NCBI RefSeq assembly: GCF_024713975.1
Contig: NC_091097.1
Span: 2,633,361 to 2,697,360 of the forward strand
Length of the DNA: 64,000 bases
Source of the DNA: Paralichthys olivaceus
Lineage: Eukaryota > Chordata > Actinopteri > Pleuronectiformes > Paralichthyidae
Direction: 5' to 3'
This document shows positions 12,286 to 26,400 of the stretch, in pieces (the first letter of the stretch is position 1; each line of letters starts with the position of its first letter). A program made the translations under genes and the position numbers. The notes under the pieces are model-generated. The model searched no databases. It was not told where the DNA came from and saw nothing but the letters and a program-made list of their open reading frames with translations.

Positions 12286-15200
12286 TCACAGGAAATAGTC
12301 GGCCACTGGCTTCTTGGAGGGAATGCCCCTGGTCTCTTGTGGCGCTGCCTCAAATATGATGAACTCCCGCTGTAGATGCTCGTCCAGCTCCAAGATCGCT
12401 GCCACGTTGCCACATCTGATTATCCAGAGGAGAGACCAAAAAGGGTTTAGGATATTGGCAAGTAACAGAAATAACATTTAGAAGGTAAACAAACCATTTC
12501 TCACAGCAGATCCTACAAAATCTACCATGTTAAACTAGCTTTGTGTGTATAAACTGCTAAATGTGTTCAAAATGGCCTCAATTGGCTTGTCACTCAGATT
12601 GTTGTTTTTTTTATTCATCATGCCCTTCAGTTTAAGGACCACAGTTCCCATAATGCTTTGGTAGATGTAAACAGGAAGTATAATTGGCATGATTCAGTAA
12701 GTAAGCTGTGGTTTGCAACTTCAAGCCTGATATTTAACTCATATTTACATTTTTGATTTAGGAACATGTGGCCAAGATAATGATATCCCCAGTAAGTGTT
12801 AACCAATAAAGAATATAATCTGCCTCTGTGAGCGGTGTCATTGCTGCAGCTCCAACTGTTAAACAGGCCTGTGTAGCAGCCACACTGAAATAACCATTTT
12901 TGTTTTCAGTTCAGCAACAGAGATTCTTTGCCTCACGTTTGTCCCGCTGCACCTTCACTTCAACTCTCTTCACTTCACAATTCACACAACCACAAAAATG
13001 AAATATGTGTTTTTCTTTTTTTATGTGACAATATATGCTGTCTTTTGAGAATGTAAAGTTAACACATTTGCTTATACAATATTTCTCATAATTCATGTGC
13101 ACACACAAATAAGGATTAGCACATTACTAAAACCAACCAGACATATTGTGACTGGTTAAATCACTACATCCTTCTCCACTCAGGCATTTCTGAGGATAAC
13201 TCCTGCTCTGAACAGACTGGCTGAGCGTTGCTTGTACCACAGCATGATATTAAGTCCAATCAAACAGGACAGTGTTGTGTAAACAGTATCCCTGATTATC
13301 ACTAGAGCCTCACACTCATATTAGACCACCCCTAAAGAACACAGCACTGACTCAATCAAGACCTTGTTGAGTTTTACTGTCAGTACCTGTAGCAGTAGTT
13401 GGGTGCTGACCACACAGTGAGCACTGTCTCGTTGAAGTGCCATTTGTAGCCCTCCATAACCAGCTGGTGTGCTCGACAGATCATGTGGATGTCGTTGGCG
13501 GCATTAAACTGGGCCACCACATCACTTCCAAACAAGTATCCAGCACCTCTGGGACTCACCCCCCATCCTGTGGTGTCTAAGGGCAGGAAAAAAAAATGTT
13601 CAGATAAAGATCTGATGCCAACATGGTATCACATTTAGGGAAAGACGTGTCAAATTTAAAAATGATAGCAGAGCACAGAGTGATGGTTTAGGAGAAAGAC
13701 AGTGATAATGCAATGTGTCGCTCACAGAAAAGAGAGAGAGACAGTCTGTATGAGACGGAAAGAGTGAAATGTAAGGACTTCATCAGTCAGTTTTTTCTCT
13801 CCTGTACTCCAAATGCTGAATGTTCTTCCACACAGTCAACATCTTGTGTTGTCATTTCTAAGCCCTGGAGTATATTGTTCTTGTGTGGACCACAGAGGTG
13901 GGAAGTAACAAAGTTAACATAACAAAGTAAGTACAAGTACTTCGTTACTGTACTTTAGTAGATTTTTCGGGTGTCTGTACTTTACTTGAGTATTTATTTT
14001 CCTGGTGACATTTTACTTTTACTTCCTACATTTGAACACAAATATCTTTACTTTCTATTCCTTACAGTCTCGAAACTGGCTCGTTACTAGTTTCAACCTC
14101 CACAGATGACAACACAACGTAAGACACAGAGAGAGGCAAAGTCAACCGCTGAGAGAAGGCATCGAGTGGTACACTCACTCAATGCCTTCTCTCCGCAGTT
14201 TGTGATACAGAGAAAAATACCAGCAGCGACATGGATGAATGTGAACCAGGAAACATTGCCAAAGGCAAAGGAACAGATACGGAGAAGCAAGATATTGCCC
14301 ATTCATTGCATGAGCAGCGGAGGTTGGCACACCGCGCGGAGCACCTTTCTCTAACTCGCCCCCTGCCTTGGGAGATGCACAGGCCCCGGTGGCAGCGTGA
14401 GACCCTAAGCATACAGAGGTTGGTCTGTACCCTTTTATAAGTTTTACCTCCTCTAGATAGTCAAGTTTGATCGCCAGCGTGTGATAAAGGCAGGGATTTA
14501 ATCAATGCAAGCACATTACCCATCCATATATTCCAGATAAAAAAATTATTCAGGTGCTCATGCAGGACATCGGTTCAGCTCAGTCTTTATTATTCTGTCT
14601 GAAATTTGGCAGCAAAACTAGACAGTCTCCAGTGATTTGTTTTCTCTGTACCAGCACTGGGCAAGTTGTTAAAAAAGAGGGAAACTATCGTGTATCATTG
14701 AAGTTAAAAATTCATTTTTGCTTTTGTACTTTAATGCATTTCAGAGCCTGTACTTTCTTACGTTTACTTGAGTAAAGGACTTGAATCAGTTCCTCTACCA
14801 GTCTTTTTTTTTTTTTTTTTTTTTTTTTAACAGAAGAATATGTACTTTTACTTAAGTAAAGAATATGAGTACTTTTGCCACCTCTGGTAGACCACAATGT
14901 GCATGAAAACAAAACATGGCTTGTTACTGTGCTATGCTTTATCTATGATCAACACACAAGTGATTTCAAATATAAACAGGTCATATGTAAAATTTAAAAT
15001 GTTTTGAAATATCTCGGAAAATAGTTTTCATTTTTTCCATAACATTTCCAGACAAACACCCTGTGTATGTCAAACTAAAATTCCACACAGTTTGAAACTC
15101 ATCTGTATGTTAAAAATTATAAATACATCAATCAACAATGCAGTGTTTAAAAGTCTTGAATGACTCCAGTGTACCTTCAGGGTCTGACCACAAGAGGTCA

Positions 15201-17496
15201 CACATGGGCCCATCATGGGGCACCTCCTGTTTTCTGTCAATGGTCCGGATCTGGTCCAGAGTCTGGATGGAGGGAGACAAGCCACCATGCACACAGAAGA
15301 TCTGAGGGATGGAGAGAGGAATTAAATCAAATGATGAAGCAGACATAGCAGCAATTCAGTGTGTGAGAAGTTACTCAAACAGGTATTAAAGCAGCGACAT
15401 GTATGAAAACTATATATATGTCATTAAATTTAACTCAATCTGCAGCAAAGTCAAATACAGTACTGGACAATGAATCTCACCTTGCCATCAATGATAGCAG
15501 AGAGGGACAGATAATCAAAGATCTCAGTGCAGTATCTCCAGACAGTGACTGAGCCATACTTGCGGAGGCACTCATCATAGAAGCCGTAAACCTGGGTGAT
15601 TTGCCGTGACTCGTGGTTTCCCCGGATCAAGGTTATCCTATCTGGGTAACGCACCTTAGAAACACAGCAGATGCGAAAAGATCAGGATACCTTTTGCATT
15701 TCCTTGAAGCATATCAAATTCAGACATGAAATATAAAAATAATGATTGTCGTGGGTGTATTTTAATGTGTTTAATGTTCCAAGCATCAACTGAATTTCAA
15801 CTATTTACATCAATGAAAATAATGAGATGAAGGCTATTATCAGCACAAGGTTGTTAACAGATATGCCAGATATGTACATTAATTATCCATCATATTTTAT
15901 TTGGTGTATTATATGTTAAATTATGTGATCCCATTTGAATAAATGAACTCAACCAAATATCTTTCATTTTCCTTTTGCTTAGGAAATAAATAACAAAAAG
16001 AACAGATAATTACTAGATTGATAAGCAGTATTGTTAGAGTGTTGAAAGTATTTTTAAAATCTTAACCATCTGTAGTTTGCTGTAATTGTTATATTTATGC
16101 CAACACAGGAGGGAATGGTACATTTATACAGTGGGCGTGGATTTAAATGTCTGGGTACCTTAAGCGCTAGAAGAAGAAGGAAAGTCTCAACACTGTAGAA
16201 GCCTCTGTCCACAAAGTCACCCATGAAGAGATAATTTGTTTCTGGGACATCGCCACCAACCTGCAAAGTGGTAAGATTAACAACAAGCAGTTTAACAGAG
16301 TGATATAATAGAATTCACATAAAATACAACTCAATTCTCTATATAATGTCTTTAATAACCTTCTTTAAAATTAAGGGTAGCTATCAAGGACATACCAAAA
16401 CCCAGCTAGTGTGTCTGCATTAAAATTGTGTTTTAAATTCATAGTATGTGTTGCATAGGAAGAGCTGACAGCTGCAGTGAAGTAAAGGAAAAGGGACTAA
16501 TAGAGGAATTATCTCTTAGGCATCCAGTATGACCAACCAACTTAAGAATATAACATGAAAAATTAAAAACGTCACCAACAGCAAAAAGAAACTTACTCTA
16601 AATAGCTCTTTCAAGTCATAGAACTGACCATGAATATCCCCACATACCTATGAGGAAAATGAGAAGAATCACGGTTAGCACATTATTTCACTTTAATCAA
16701 ACTCTGAGTTTACAAATTCTGGGCGGAAAAGTGTTACTTACTGTGACAGGAGAGTCTACTCTCTGGACATTGCTTTCTTCAACCAGAATCTCTCTGAAAT
16801 AAACATACATAAAAAATACAATGTTTTTTTTCTCTGATATATTAATTAAACCAAACAGCTGGAAACATGGAAGTCAAGATGATTATTACTTAGTGATATA
16901 TAGCAATGACCTCTAGTGGAAAATCTCTTAACCAGAGGAGGCAAGTGCTTTTTCTTAACAGCCCCATGCTGAAGAATTCCATTTTAACTTCTACACTCCT
17001 CCATTTTAATGAATCTTTCTGAAACCTAACAGATAGTTAAATGTATAAGTAGCAGTTTGAGCAAGTCTCCAGGAGACCATTTGAAAAACAATGTGATGTC
17101 CTTTAGGGTCATGAAGACATAACTGACGCTCAGTTTGTAAATCCCCCCAATTCCTCAAAGATGTTGATCTTACACCAATCTCAAAAACATTGCACTATTA
17201 ATGTTTGTACAGTAGGAAATGCTTTAATGGATTCTGTCGATATGTACAATATCACCCAGTATGGGTATTTTAACACTTTGCTTCAATTTGCTTGGTGCAT
17301 GCATAATGTTGGTTAAATGAAAATGTACGTAACCAGCATGAACGAAGATTCATAAATTTAGCAAATATCACTTTACATTGATCGCTTGTATTGATTACCT
17401 GGCTTTTGCACACAATGCTTTGACTTCATTTTCCTTGATGAGCTCGCAGCGTCTGAGCTGCTCTATCTGTCGGTCCAGGTCGCTGATGTCCCCCAT
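12286..17496 (-). CDS. ppp4c: Protein phosphatase 4 catalytic subunit, 8 coding exons
   Basis: Serine/threonine phosphatase of the PPP family that works with PP4 regulatory subunits in DNA-damage signalling, centrosome maturation and splicing-complex control. Coding exons: 17496-17399, 16793-16742, 16647-16597, 16260-16159, 15654-15481, 15301-15175, 13576-13387, 12415-12286. Phases fit and give 307 residues, the length of human PP4C. All PPP metal-site motifs are present: GDIHG (Asp54, His56), GDFVDRG (Asp82), GNHES (Asn114, His115), CVHGGLSP (His164) and RAHQ (His238). The end, [11 protein letters not shown], is the PP4-specific tail with the terminal Leu that is carboxymethylated in this family. 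It is distinguished from PP2A and PP6 by [18 protein letters not shown] and [12 protein letters not shown]. An unusual His is seen at residue 232 ([11 protein letters not shown]). Intron 6/7 carries a 994-bp hAT MITE. The teleost paralogue (a or b) cannot be told. Confidence 0.98.
13893..14886. mobile_element. 994-bp non-autonomous hAT element in ppp4c intron
   Basis: The left end is CAGAGGTGGGAAGTAACAAAG and the right end is the inverse of CAGAGGTGGCAAAAGTACTC. The flanks are an 8-bp target duplication with one mismatch: GTGGACCA (13885-13892) and GTAGACCA (14887-14894). Subterminal AGTACTTnnGTTAC-type repeats are abundant at both ends. There is no transposase frame. Eight-base duplication and a CAGAGGTG end are typical of hAT elements. 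It interrupts the intron between coding exons 6 and 7 of ppp4c and contains a T-run at 14803-14829. Confidence 0.85.
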
Positions 17497-17656
17497 TGTC
17501 ACACACATAGGGAGAGCTGCTCACACACTGCGCTCACACTCCTCCTCACACTCCCTGGAATCGCAGGCTGTCTCTGGAAGGCAGTGGTGCAGACAGTCAC
17601 AACAGTCTCCCTGCTGGAAATGTGCAGGCTCTTCAGCTGTTGAACGCCGCGCTCCT

Positions 17657-18430
17657 GCTGTAGGGATGCTCAGAATAACCAACTAGAAAGGGAAAAACAG
17701 TTTGATAGTTTAGTTGACGTCTATTGTTTGATATCTGATACATGCGATGGCTAGAATTAAATCTGGTAGGGCGATTGGTTCCGTTTGTTGAAAACAACTT
17801 GGGAACGCACACGTTGCTGATCGGATATTTCCCCAGAAAACAAACTAAAGCGACGTTGTTCGGTGAGGAATGTGGGGCCTATGGGCGTAGCTTAGCGGCG
17901 GGCTAACCATTAGCATGTTAGCTTACATCACCGCTAACGACGTCAGCGAACTACTGCTTCTTTGATAAGTTAGCCAACTATTTCGTCTGGGTATTGCGTC
18001 CCGAGGGTTAATGCTAAATGTCACCAAACACCACCGATCAACTCCACGTTCTTAACGTGCCGAATAAACGGAGTCGTGTATTTAGGTCAGTTGGCGAAAC
18101 GCTGTCTGTTAGCAGGCTAACTAACTGGAACAGGCGGCGTAGCGCTACTCGGCTAATTCCGTGAGCGAGCAAGCTAATGCTAACGTGCTATATTTAAAAA
18201 AAACGGTTCTTGCGTCGCCGCTAAGTCGCCGAAACCAACGTAAGAGTGATTACCGCTTGGTGAGTGGCGGCTGAACTGTGAGAAGAAGCGCACAGCAGCT
18301 TGTTTCATCCCGTGGGTTGTGTTTTCTCGCCGTCCACCGGCTCCTCTTGCCCCGGTCTCTGCCGGTTCTCTCGCTCCTGTCGTGCTCATGAACGCCAGCG
18401 CCGTCACTGCGACTTCCGGTGTAGGGGACG
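17657..18430 (-). promoter_or_regulatory. ppp4c: ppp4c promoter and noncoding first exon (CpG-rich)
   Basis: The start-codon exon has an acceptor (CCTACAG) at about 17658. A donor-like GTAATC follows GCG at 18254, so a first noncoding exon at roughly 18254-18430 is likely. The region is richer in CpG than its surroundings. An ETS-type site, ACCGGAAGT on the minus strand, lies at 18411-18420 with no TATA box nearby, as expected for a housekeeping promoter. Exact start site not determinable. Confidence 0.55.
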
Positions 18431-21400
18431 CGCATTGCTCGGGAAACACAGGAAGCTCGAGAGTAAAAAGATAAAAGTCAAACAACACGAAGAAAATGGA
18501 ACAAAGACATGTCCTCCTGTTGAACATGTGGCAATGAGGTTCTATATGCATACATATATAGATTCGCTATTTTCAATAAGGGAGATGGAGAAATATTTTC
18601 AATGAAGGATATTTAGGTTTTTATGTGTAAAAGTAGTGTCAGGCACACATTAAAATTCAAAATAGAGTTTTTCATTTGTTTTTATGGATTTGAATGATTT
18701 CTTAACGCATAAAAAAACTAATGTCTCTTGGTAGTGGAACGACCGCACAGCTTACAAGGAAGGTTGTGCTAAAGAAATGTTTCAAGCAAAATGCCAATCC
18801 TTAATTCCTGTTTATAATTTTGTGCAATTATAAATGGAATACTTTTGGAGTTTGAGCTGTAGGTTGAATGAAGAGTCGTTTTTGGTTTATTAAAATTTAT
18901 ATTTTTCACAATTCTATGAGCAAATCATGAGATGGTGAATTGCTAAAAATAATTTGCAGGGGTCGCTGTTACAAACCATTTTTTACAGTTCCAATGAAAA
19001 CAACAATCCTCAGTATTATTTTACAACAGCATTGATTTGACTAACAATCCAAGATATTTAAATAGTAGGCAGATAATGTGTCAGACTTGAGTGACTCACT
19101 CACACCAACACTAACCGTCTATGACTCATGGGCAAACAACATGCCATCTATATCAAAATCAGCAGAGGCAACAATGACAATGCAATCAAAGTATTTCATA
19201 GGGTTATAAAACCTTGTTTTACAATGCACACATTTTTCCCATCTTTTATTTCTACGAGACCTATTTTAATGCTTTATATGCACAACCATAGAAAAAGCAA
19301 TTACGCGACAACAAACTTCAACATAATTTAATTATGTCAACATTGGTTTGTAACATATCATCACACTGTAAAAAACAATTCATCAGCAGCAGCAGTATCA
19401 TATAAATTGTTGGTAGTGAAAGATTTCCGAAGGAATGTGCACGTGCTTATGGAATAAAACACAGTATTTCAGAATATGACACATCTGGGCAGACTCTTAA
19501 ATCATTATGTCATTTTAAACTCATATTACTTTGAGAAAGCAGGAAAAATTTTGATTTTTGGTGTAAAAAAAGAAGCACTCAAGTAAAAACAAGTGTACTA
19601 CAAAAGTGTCCTGGTGATGTTGACAGTCATGACAGACATCTTTTTAAATCTCTGAGCATTGTCCAGTATTACAGATTGTTACAGTGCAAATAAAACATAA
19701 TAGGTCAAGCCACATGTTGATAAAAGCTTAGGAGAAACAGTAAAAGGCATTACTGGTCAATTTAGTCATGACAGGGAAATAGTATTAGTGACTTAAAGGT
19801 AAAACAAAGGTCAGTTACTTATGCAACAGCCTGATTCAGCCTTTTTCTAAGAATACAAAGGTCATAAATAAACACTTTCACCTGCTGTGCTGCTTTAACT
19901 TCTGAATGGATTTTAGTTGTTTTGTTGTTGAATGAAGCAGTTTTAAGTAATTTCAGTAATTCTGTTACTGTTATCAACCAAAAAATGTCACATGGTTGAG
20001 TTCTTGGATTGTGTGCCAGAATTGAGGACAAAGAGTCAAGATGTAATAAAAGTGTATCATAAAAATGAAACCTCTCACACCATCAGTATTAGATATAAAT
20101 TAAACAAAATTACTAATTATCAACACACAGGTTTTGTCACCTAACATGTTGAAGATAACAGTTTTGCTTTTATTTCGTATAATGACAGCTTAGATAGTGA
20201 AAGGCTACCACACTTTTTATTTGAATACTTCATGATAGAAAAAAAACATCGTACCATCTCCACACTCGGGTCAGTTCTTCCTAAACTAAACATTTCATTT
20301 TTGCTGTCAGAGAATGGTAGCACTTTAAACCCTAAGGCTGTGATTCAAGAGCATTTTCATCAGGAAACACTATTAAATAAAATATACTAAAAATACTCCG
20401 ATTATGTCATATTTTGTTTCTTAGAGAAGTGTGGTGTTCAAGCTGTATTTCTTTTCTTGTGAAGCAGCTATTTGTCACTGAAGTTTGTGCAAAACAAGCC
20501 GTCAACATTCTCAGCACTTTCACGTCAGCATAAGCAGTGGGCTATTTCTCTGCAGGACACTGGCTGCCTGTGCGAACAGGCTAAACTCCAACACAATGAG
20601 CTAAGTAAGCAAATCACACGAGTCACATGCTCTGATCACTGCTACTCAAAGGATGACCTAACCTAACCTTGCTTCAGGCTGTGGTGAAATTAAGCTAAGT
20701 CCTCTCTCAAGGTTATGTCAACTCAGTAAAAAGAAAAGACATAAAAAGGACATGTCCATCTGCTTTGTCTGCAGTTGTTGTTTTCCACAACCACGGTGCA
20801 TCTTTTTGCTGTTAAACCAACAGCAAAATGTGATGCCCAAGCTAAACTGTCTGTATGTACAATAGTCTGTACATAAAGATGGACGGAATGCCAGCGCTGA
20901 GAGTGAGACCAAAGTGTCTTGATTGCCCCCTAGTGTTTGGCTGCATTATAGTTCATAAACCTTGCCTCCTCAATGTTAGTGGATGGGACATGGACCAAAC
21001 TAAAAAAGACAAAGTGCAGATTAAAAGCATTTTCCTCAAAGATGGTTTCTATCATTTTAGGTAGTTAACATCACACTAAATTCTGTTAAAGTCTTCACAT
21101 CCCTGGTGAGTTTTGGTTTTAATAAAGTAATTTGATGCTATAAAAACAGGGTGAAACATCATGGTTGATAGCTGAGACTGGATACCGTGGCTCCATCCCC
21201 TGATTGCTACAGCACAGATGTGCAAGATGGCAGCGCTCATATCTGGGATATTTGACTTAATTTCTGGGTAGTGGAAGGAAGAGGAGATGTGTTGGCCTTC
21301 TTTAAATAAAGTCTATGCAGCCTGTTTATCTTAGTTTGCCACAAATCTAAATGAGGCAAATTCTTATAAACTCAGTTACACTCTGAGACAAACCACCTCT

Positions 21401-21922
21401 CTGTACCAGTGATACCTACAGACAGTGAATCACAGTAGCTGCAGAGGGAGGATGGATGCTGACTCATGTCGGTCTTATTCATCATTTTTAAACTTCACTC
21501 AGAAATATTATTTTTTTCCACTTACGGACCGATTTGTTTCCACTGACAGATGAAACATTAGTAGTGACTTCTGCTGTAGTTAGTTCTGTATTAAAAAAAA
21601 AAATCAATTACCTTGTTTTTTAATAACCTAAAACACACTAAGACCAAGAATCGTTTTATAATTGCGTCCAAGCCCTCTGAATCAGAATTAAATAGAGAGT
21701 CACACCACTGGGAAAAAAAAGTTAAACCTTAAAAATTCCCTAACCACCACCACTGCCGCCGCCAGACCCTGGAACCCAGACTGCATCTCAACTCTCTGAA
21801 AACCAGTTTGTGGAACCAGAATTATGCAGTTTTTCTTCCATTTCAGATAAAAAAACAAATCCCTTAACTGGAACCCACCCACATCTTGCTTATTCATCCT
21901 GTTTGTAAGTGTGTGGGCTGGG
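18431..21922. other. ppp4c-cln3 intergenic interval and cln3 3' UTR
   Basis: About 3.5 kb, AT-rich, with no coding gene recognised on either strand. The right part must include the cln3 3' UTR. A dispersed-repeat fragment is at 20890-21060. The short open frames here look random. Confidence 0.5.
20890..21060 (-). repeat. Dispersed repeat fragment (family A)
   Basis: Read on the minus strand it contains GTTTGGTCCATGTCCCATCC, a block around CACTAGGGGGCAATC, and GACACTTTGGTC. A diverged copy with GTTTGGTCCTTGTCCCATAA and CACTAGGGGGCAATCGAGA is at 53700-53850 on the plus strand. Class unknown. Confidence 0.5.
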
Positions 21923-23451
21923 TCACAGGGAACAGAAGAATCTGTGGACAGGGAAAGCAGCAAGTCCAGCCAGAGCTATACCCAGACTGTCTCCTACGCT
22001 GGCAGCAGCCATGGCAAACTCCCTGTGTCTGTCTTCACTCTGTGGGAGAATAGACAGACCTCAGGATGGACACATACTGGATATTTGCTGCAGACTGAGA
22101 AACAACACAGCTCCAACTTTAGTTTAAAATAAGCACAAAAAATGTTTAAGGACAAAATTTTACTAAATTTAAAGCAGAAAACCAGACAATCTGTGAGATA
22201 CTGTAATTAAAGCACAAGGGTGTAGGATTTAGTTATGCTGGTTCTAGATGAACCAGTCCAGCTGCTTGTCATAACACAATTGGAGACACCAGAGGAACAA
22301 ACCAGGTGACTGAAAATTGACCCGACCTCTTTGCTGATGAAGTAGAAGGTGTTGACATACGCAGCTCCACCCAGCAGACCCTCATAGAGGACAATGACAA
22401 ACACCAGCCAGGCACTGGGCAAGAATTGGTAACGTACGGCAAATAGAAGCACCACCGCGTTCACCACCTGTGGAGGTCAGAGAGGAGAGCAGATGGAAAA
22501 AAACAGAGTGGGGAAATCAGCACTTTCACACAAGAAAGAAAGCCACAGCACTAGAAAACAGATGGGTCAGCAGTCACAACTCCAAGCATGTGACTATTTT
22601 GAGTATTTGTACTGCTGAACCTATTTCTGTTTCGGGTGAGGAATCAATATTCTGACTTAAAGCTTGCAGACATTTGACATGACACAATACTGATCATTCT
22701 GATAACTCTGGCGCTTGAGGATCGATGATTGCATATCACTAGGAACAAAATGGAAATCAGCATGTTTAAAAGAGATTTGCAATAATTCAAATAATCCCAG
22801 CAAACTCAACAGAAATAGTTAAGCTGATAATAATATAATAGATGGTGTAAATGTAGAGATTGTACTGCATGGTGAGCATCAGACCCTGCTATAATTTTGT
22901 AATCTACAAAGCCACAAAAGGAAATCGATTTCCTCTTTCAAGCGCTTTCTTCACCCCCGCCTTCTCTGCCAGACAACAAGATAGCAATCACAGGGTGCAT
23001 TTGAATTCATTTAGCTGAAGCAGGTCGCCAACCGAGTGTAATGACCTGAAACCAGCCACCGCGATGAGAGCTGTTCAAAGTCTCTAAATGATAAGGAAAG
23101 GAGCTTCGAGGTTTCTTAACTTATCTCATTGAGCAGAGGAAACACTAGACCATCCTTTTCAAAAGAAAAGAGGAAAATGCCATCCCAGAATTCATTGCAG
23201 TTTACTTCTCCTAACACGATCCAGAACTGATATAAATCCTCACATTTGTCTGAGCTCCTGATTTCTTCTCTAAAACATCTGTCCAGTGAAGAACAAGCAT
23301 AATGAACTGCACATTAGAAACTAAATACAAATATAAATATCATCATCATAACACAATACAAATATAAAAGTTGTTTCAATGGCCAGATTATAAAACGCAT
23401 GCAAAAAAGAATTTTCTACATAGGCCTATATAAGATATCATATGTATATTA

Positions 23452-23493
<42 letters not shown>

Positions 23494-26400
23494 GTTATAA
23501 AATAAATAAGAGTAATGATAAATAGTTACTTCCTCTAAAGCTCTAATGGTTAAATGTATCCTCTGCATAAAACATCTTTTCTCAATACATGTCATTCTGC
23601 TTTGACAGGAACATTTACTATATTTCTTACTTTACTGTTCATTCTGTGTGTACCTTATGATAAAAAATATTTAGTTGGCTTTAGAGGAAAAAGTAGTAAG
23701 AGTATTAATGGATTCAGATTTTCTCCACACCACGGTTCTCTTTTCCTAACTCCTTGCAGCTTCTTCACATCTTTCAGTAACCTTAGTGGTTAGTGAAGGA
23801 GATTATTTTGACTTTTCATCCGCAGGCATCGACTGCATATTACAGATTATCATCTCACCTGTAGCAAAGACAGAGCCCACATTTTTCTGATCTTCACACA
23901 GCACAGGGAGGATCGAGACACCATCACACCAACCTGGTACAATGTCTGGTACCTGAGCACAAACAAAAATCATAACCAAACAGAGGTCTCCATCTTTAGA
24001 CAGTATAAATAAAGCAAATCCAAAAGAATACAACTTAACTGACCAGCGATACTGTTCTGCATGGGACAGGAAAAAGTTTGGGAAATACAGGAGTTCCATC
24101 TGGAGAAGGAAACATTTCAGTTCAATATTATAATCTCCAATACCTGCAATGTTTTCTTATTCAGTGTTTAAATGGGCTGAAAATAAATGAACAACCTGAA
24201 GTAAGATAAATGCAGCAGAGAACTTACCAAGCCCTGGTTGATGAAGTACTCAGCAAAGTAGACCAGTCCCAACGGAAGCACAAACTTCAACAAGCCCTGG
24301 TCATAGGAATCAAGAGGAATAATCATGTCAACTCTCAAACAATCGAATACTCAACTCTGACGTACATTGAAGGGTTACACTAACTTTGATGACGTGCAGC
24401 TTCTCTGTGAAGGTGAGAGGCCCAGTGCTCACGGCCTCTGTTACTTTGAGAGGGAAGACAACACGGTCTGTGTAATTATTCACCAGCAGAACTTTAAAAT
24501 TAAACTTAATTCACAGAAACTGCGTGGACAGCAAATCAGCAGCCTCCTGTGAGTTATCAATTACAAATAACATTAAGTTAGTAAATTAGATAGTTACTTC
24601 CTTCCTTCTTATTTATGTAAATATAAATGAAGTAATCAATGTCAGAATACAGAGGAGGATTTGTGTATTTCAATTTTAATTCCTGCATTTATCTCTTCAT
24701 CCACACTTGTGTCATTTTTGTCCTTCATAAGAATCTGTGTGTGCAGGAAGAAAAATGGCTAAAAATTGGATCCAGATTAAATCTGAAACACTGAATCTGA
24801 GCTAACACTGGTCCTTGCCAAGCGACATGCATCCAGTCATGTACACATTCTCCCTAAAGTCCACTGCAAGCTGGCTGAGTGTAGCAGCATTTTATTATTA
24901 ATATTATACAATAAGAATACAGGAAATTAATACAGAAACACTATCATTTAAGATATTAGTCGAACATTGAGAGCATGTGTAAGAACATATGGGTGATCCA
25001 GTGGTGCAGTAGAGGTTGGTGATGGCCGGGACATCAGAGAGTCTAAAGGCCAGTATGTGTAATTTAATGTTGGTTGAAATGAAGGGGACTGGGCCTCAGC
25101 AGAGGTAAACTGTGGTTAGAGAGGTGGTGATTCCTTTGTGGTGCTGCTGAACTGTATTGCATTACAGAGTTTTACATGGGCAGCACAAAATAGCAGAAAC
25201 AACTGTTGTTAAAATTGCAATAAAGTAACACAATAACACAACAGTACCTCTGGCTGCAGCCTCCACTATGACCAGAAACTTGATCCAACACCTCTCTTAA
25301 GCATAGACTCTATATAAACATTGATATGACTGCTCATAAGGCCAAAGTAAGGCTATAGCGTTTCTATCGCCACCTGGTGGCTGAGTGTAGAATAGGTTAT
25401 TAATCCCTCCACCTCCATGTTTACAGATGTGATAAGAAAAAGTCAATTAAAGTTTGGATCTAGGATATTTTTTGCTTCATATCTGGGCAGTTGTAGGAAA
25501 TGGAGATACTTCATTTCTTTAAGTATGAAATAAAATCCTCCAAATGAAACACTTAGTTATGCGTATTTGTAAAGTGAGATCGTAACATGTACCTGGGGTT
25601 GATTTCTCCTGCTCCTCTTCTTCTGCACCATCCATCAGCCCCTGGCTCTCCTCTGAGCCCACGGCTGCATACTCTGTCCTTCTGGATTTCCACTGAGGTA
25701 ATGACGGTGGAGGAACCAGTAGGGAGAAATAGCTGTGTGATGAAACAAAGCCAAGGAGCAGGGCAGCAGGTTGGTGTAAGGAAAGAAATAAACAGAAGTG
25801 ATTTCACTAAAAATGCAAGTACAGGACAGATGAAGAAAGGCATCTGTGGACTGACACAAAAGTTTAACTCTGGCAGGAAGCTTAAGTTTTCACCCCTGTA
25901 TGTTTGTTTGTCGGTTGGATTGTTTGTTTGTTAGCACCAGTAAGTAAAAACTAATGAACGGATTTCCATGAAACTTGGTGTAAGGGTGGGACAAATGCCA
26001 AGACCAAAAACATTGAATTTTGCTGCAGATCTGGACAAGGGGGCATATCCAGGATGTTTTTATCACTTTCTTCAATACTGCATAACATTGACATTTTAAC
26101 AGATTTCCCAGAGAAAATGTTGGATCTTAATGCTGACATGTTAAAGTAGACAAATATCACTCAGCATTACCATTGTGGTCAATAGTTGATCATTCTCATT
26201 GAAATCTTTGAAGTATTGTCAGTATAGGTTTTCACGGACTTCTCCGCGAGTCAACTATCAAAACCACTCGTTGACACTGTCCATCATTGTAGACGAGTCA
26301 TTCATCTGTGCGTTTAGCACAGTGCAGTAATAAAGCAGCAGTGGAATTTACAGCAGATATGCAGCAGGGGGCGATGTTGTTACTGACAAGCATTTCACAA

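Noticed and set aside
25553-25934. 96-115-codon frames over cln3 exon 9
   Set aside because: The true cln3 frame, proved by phase with neighbouring exons, is different.
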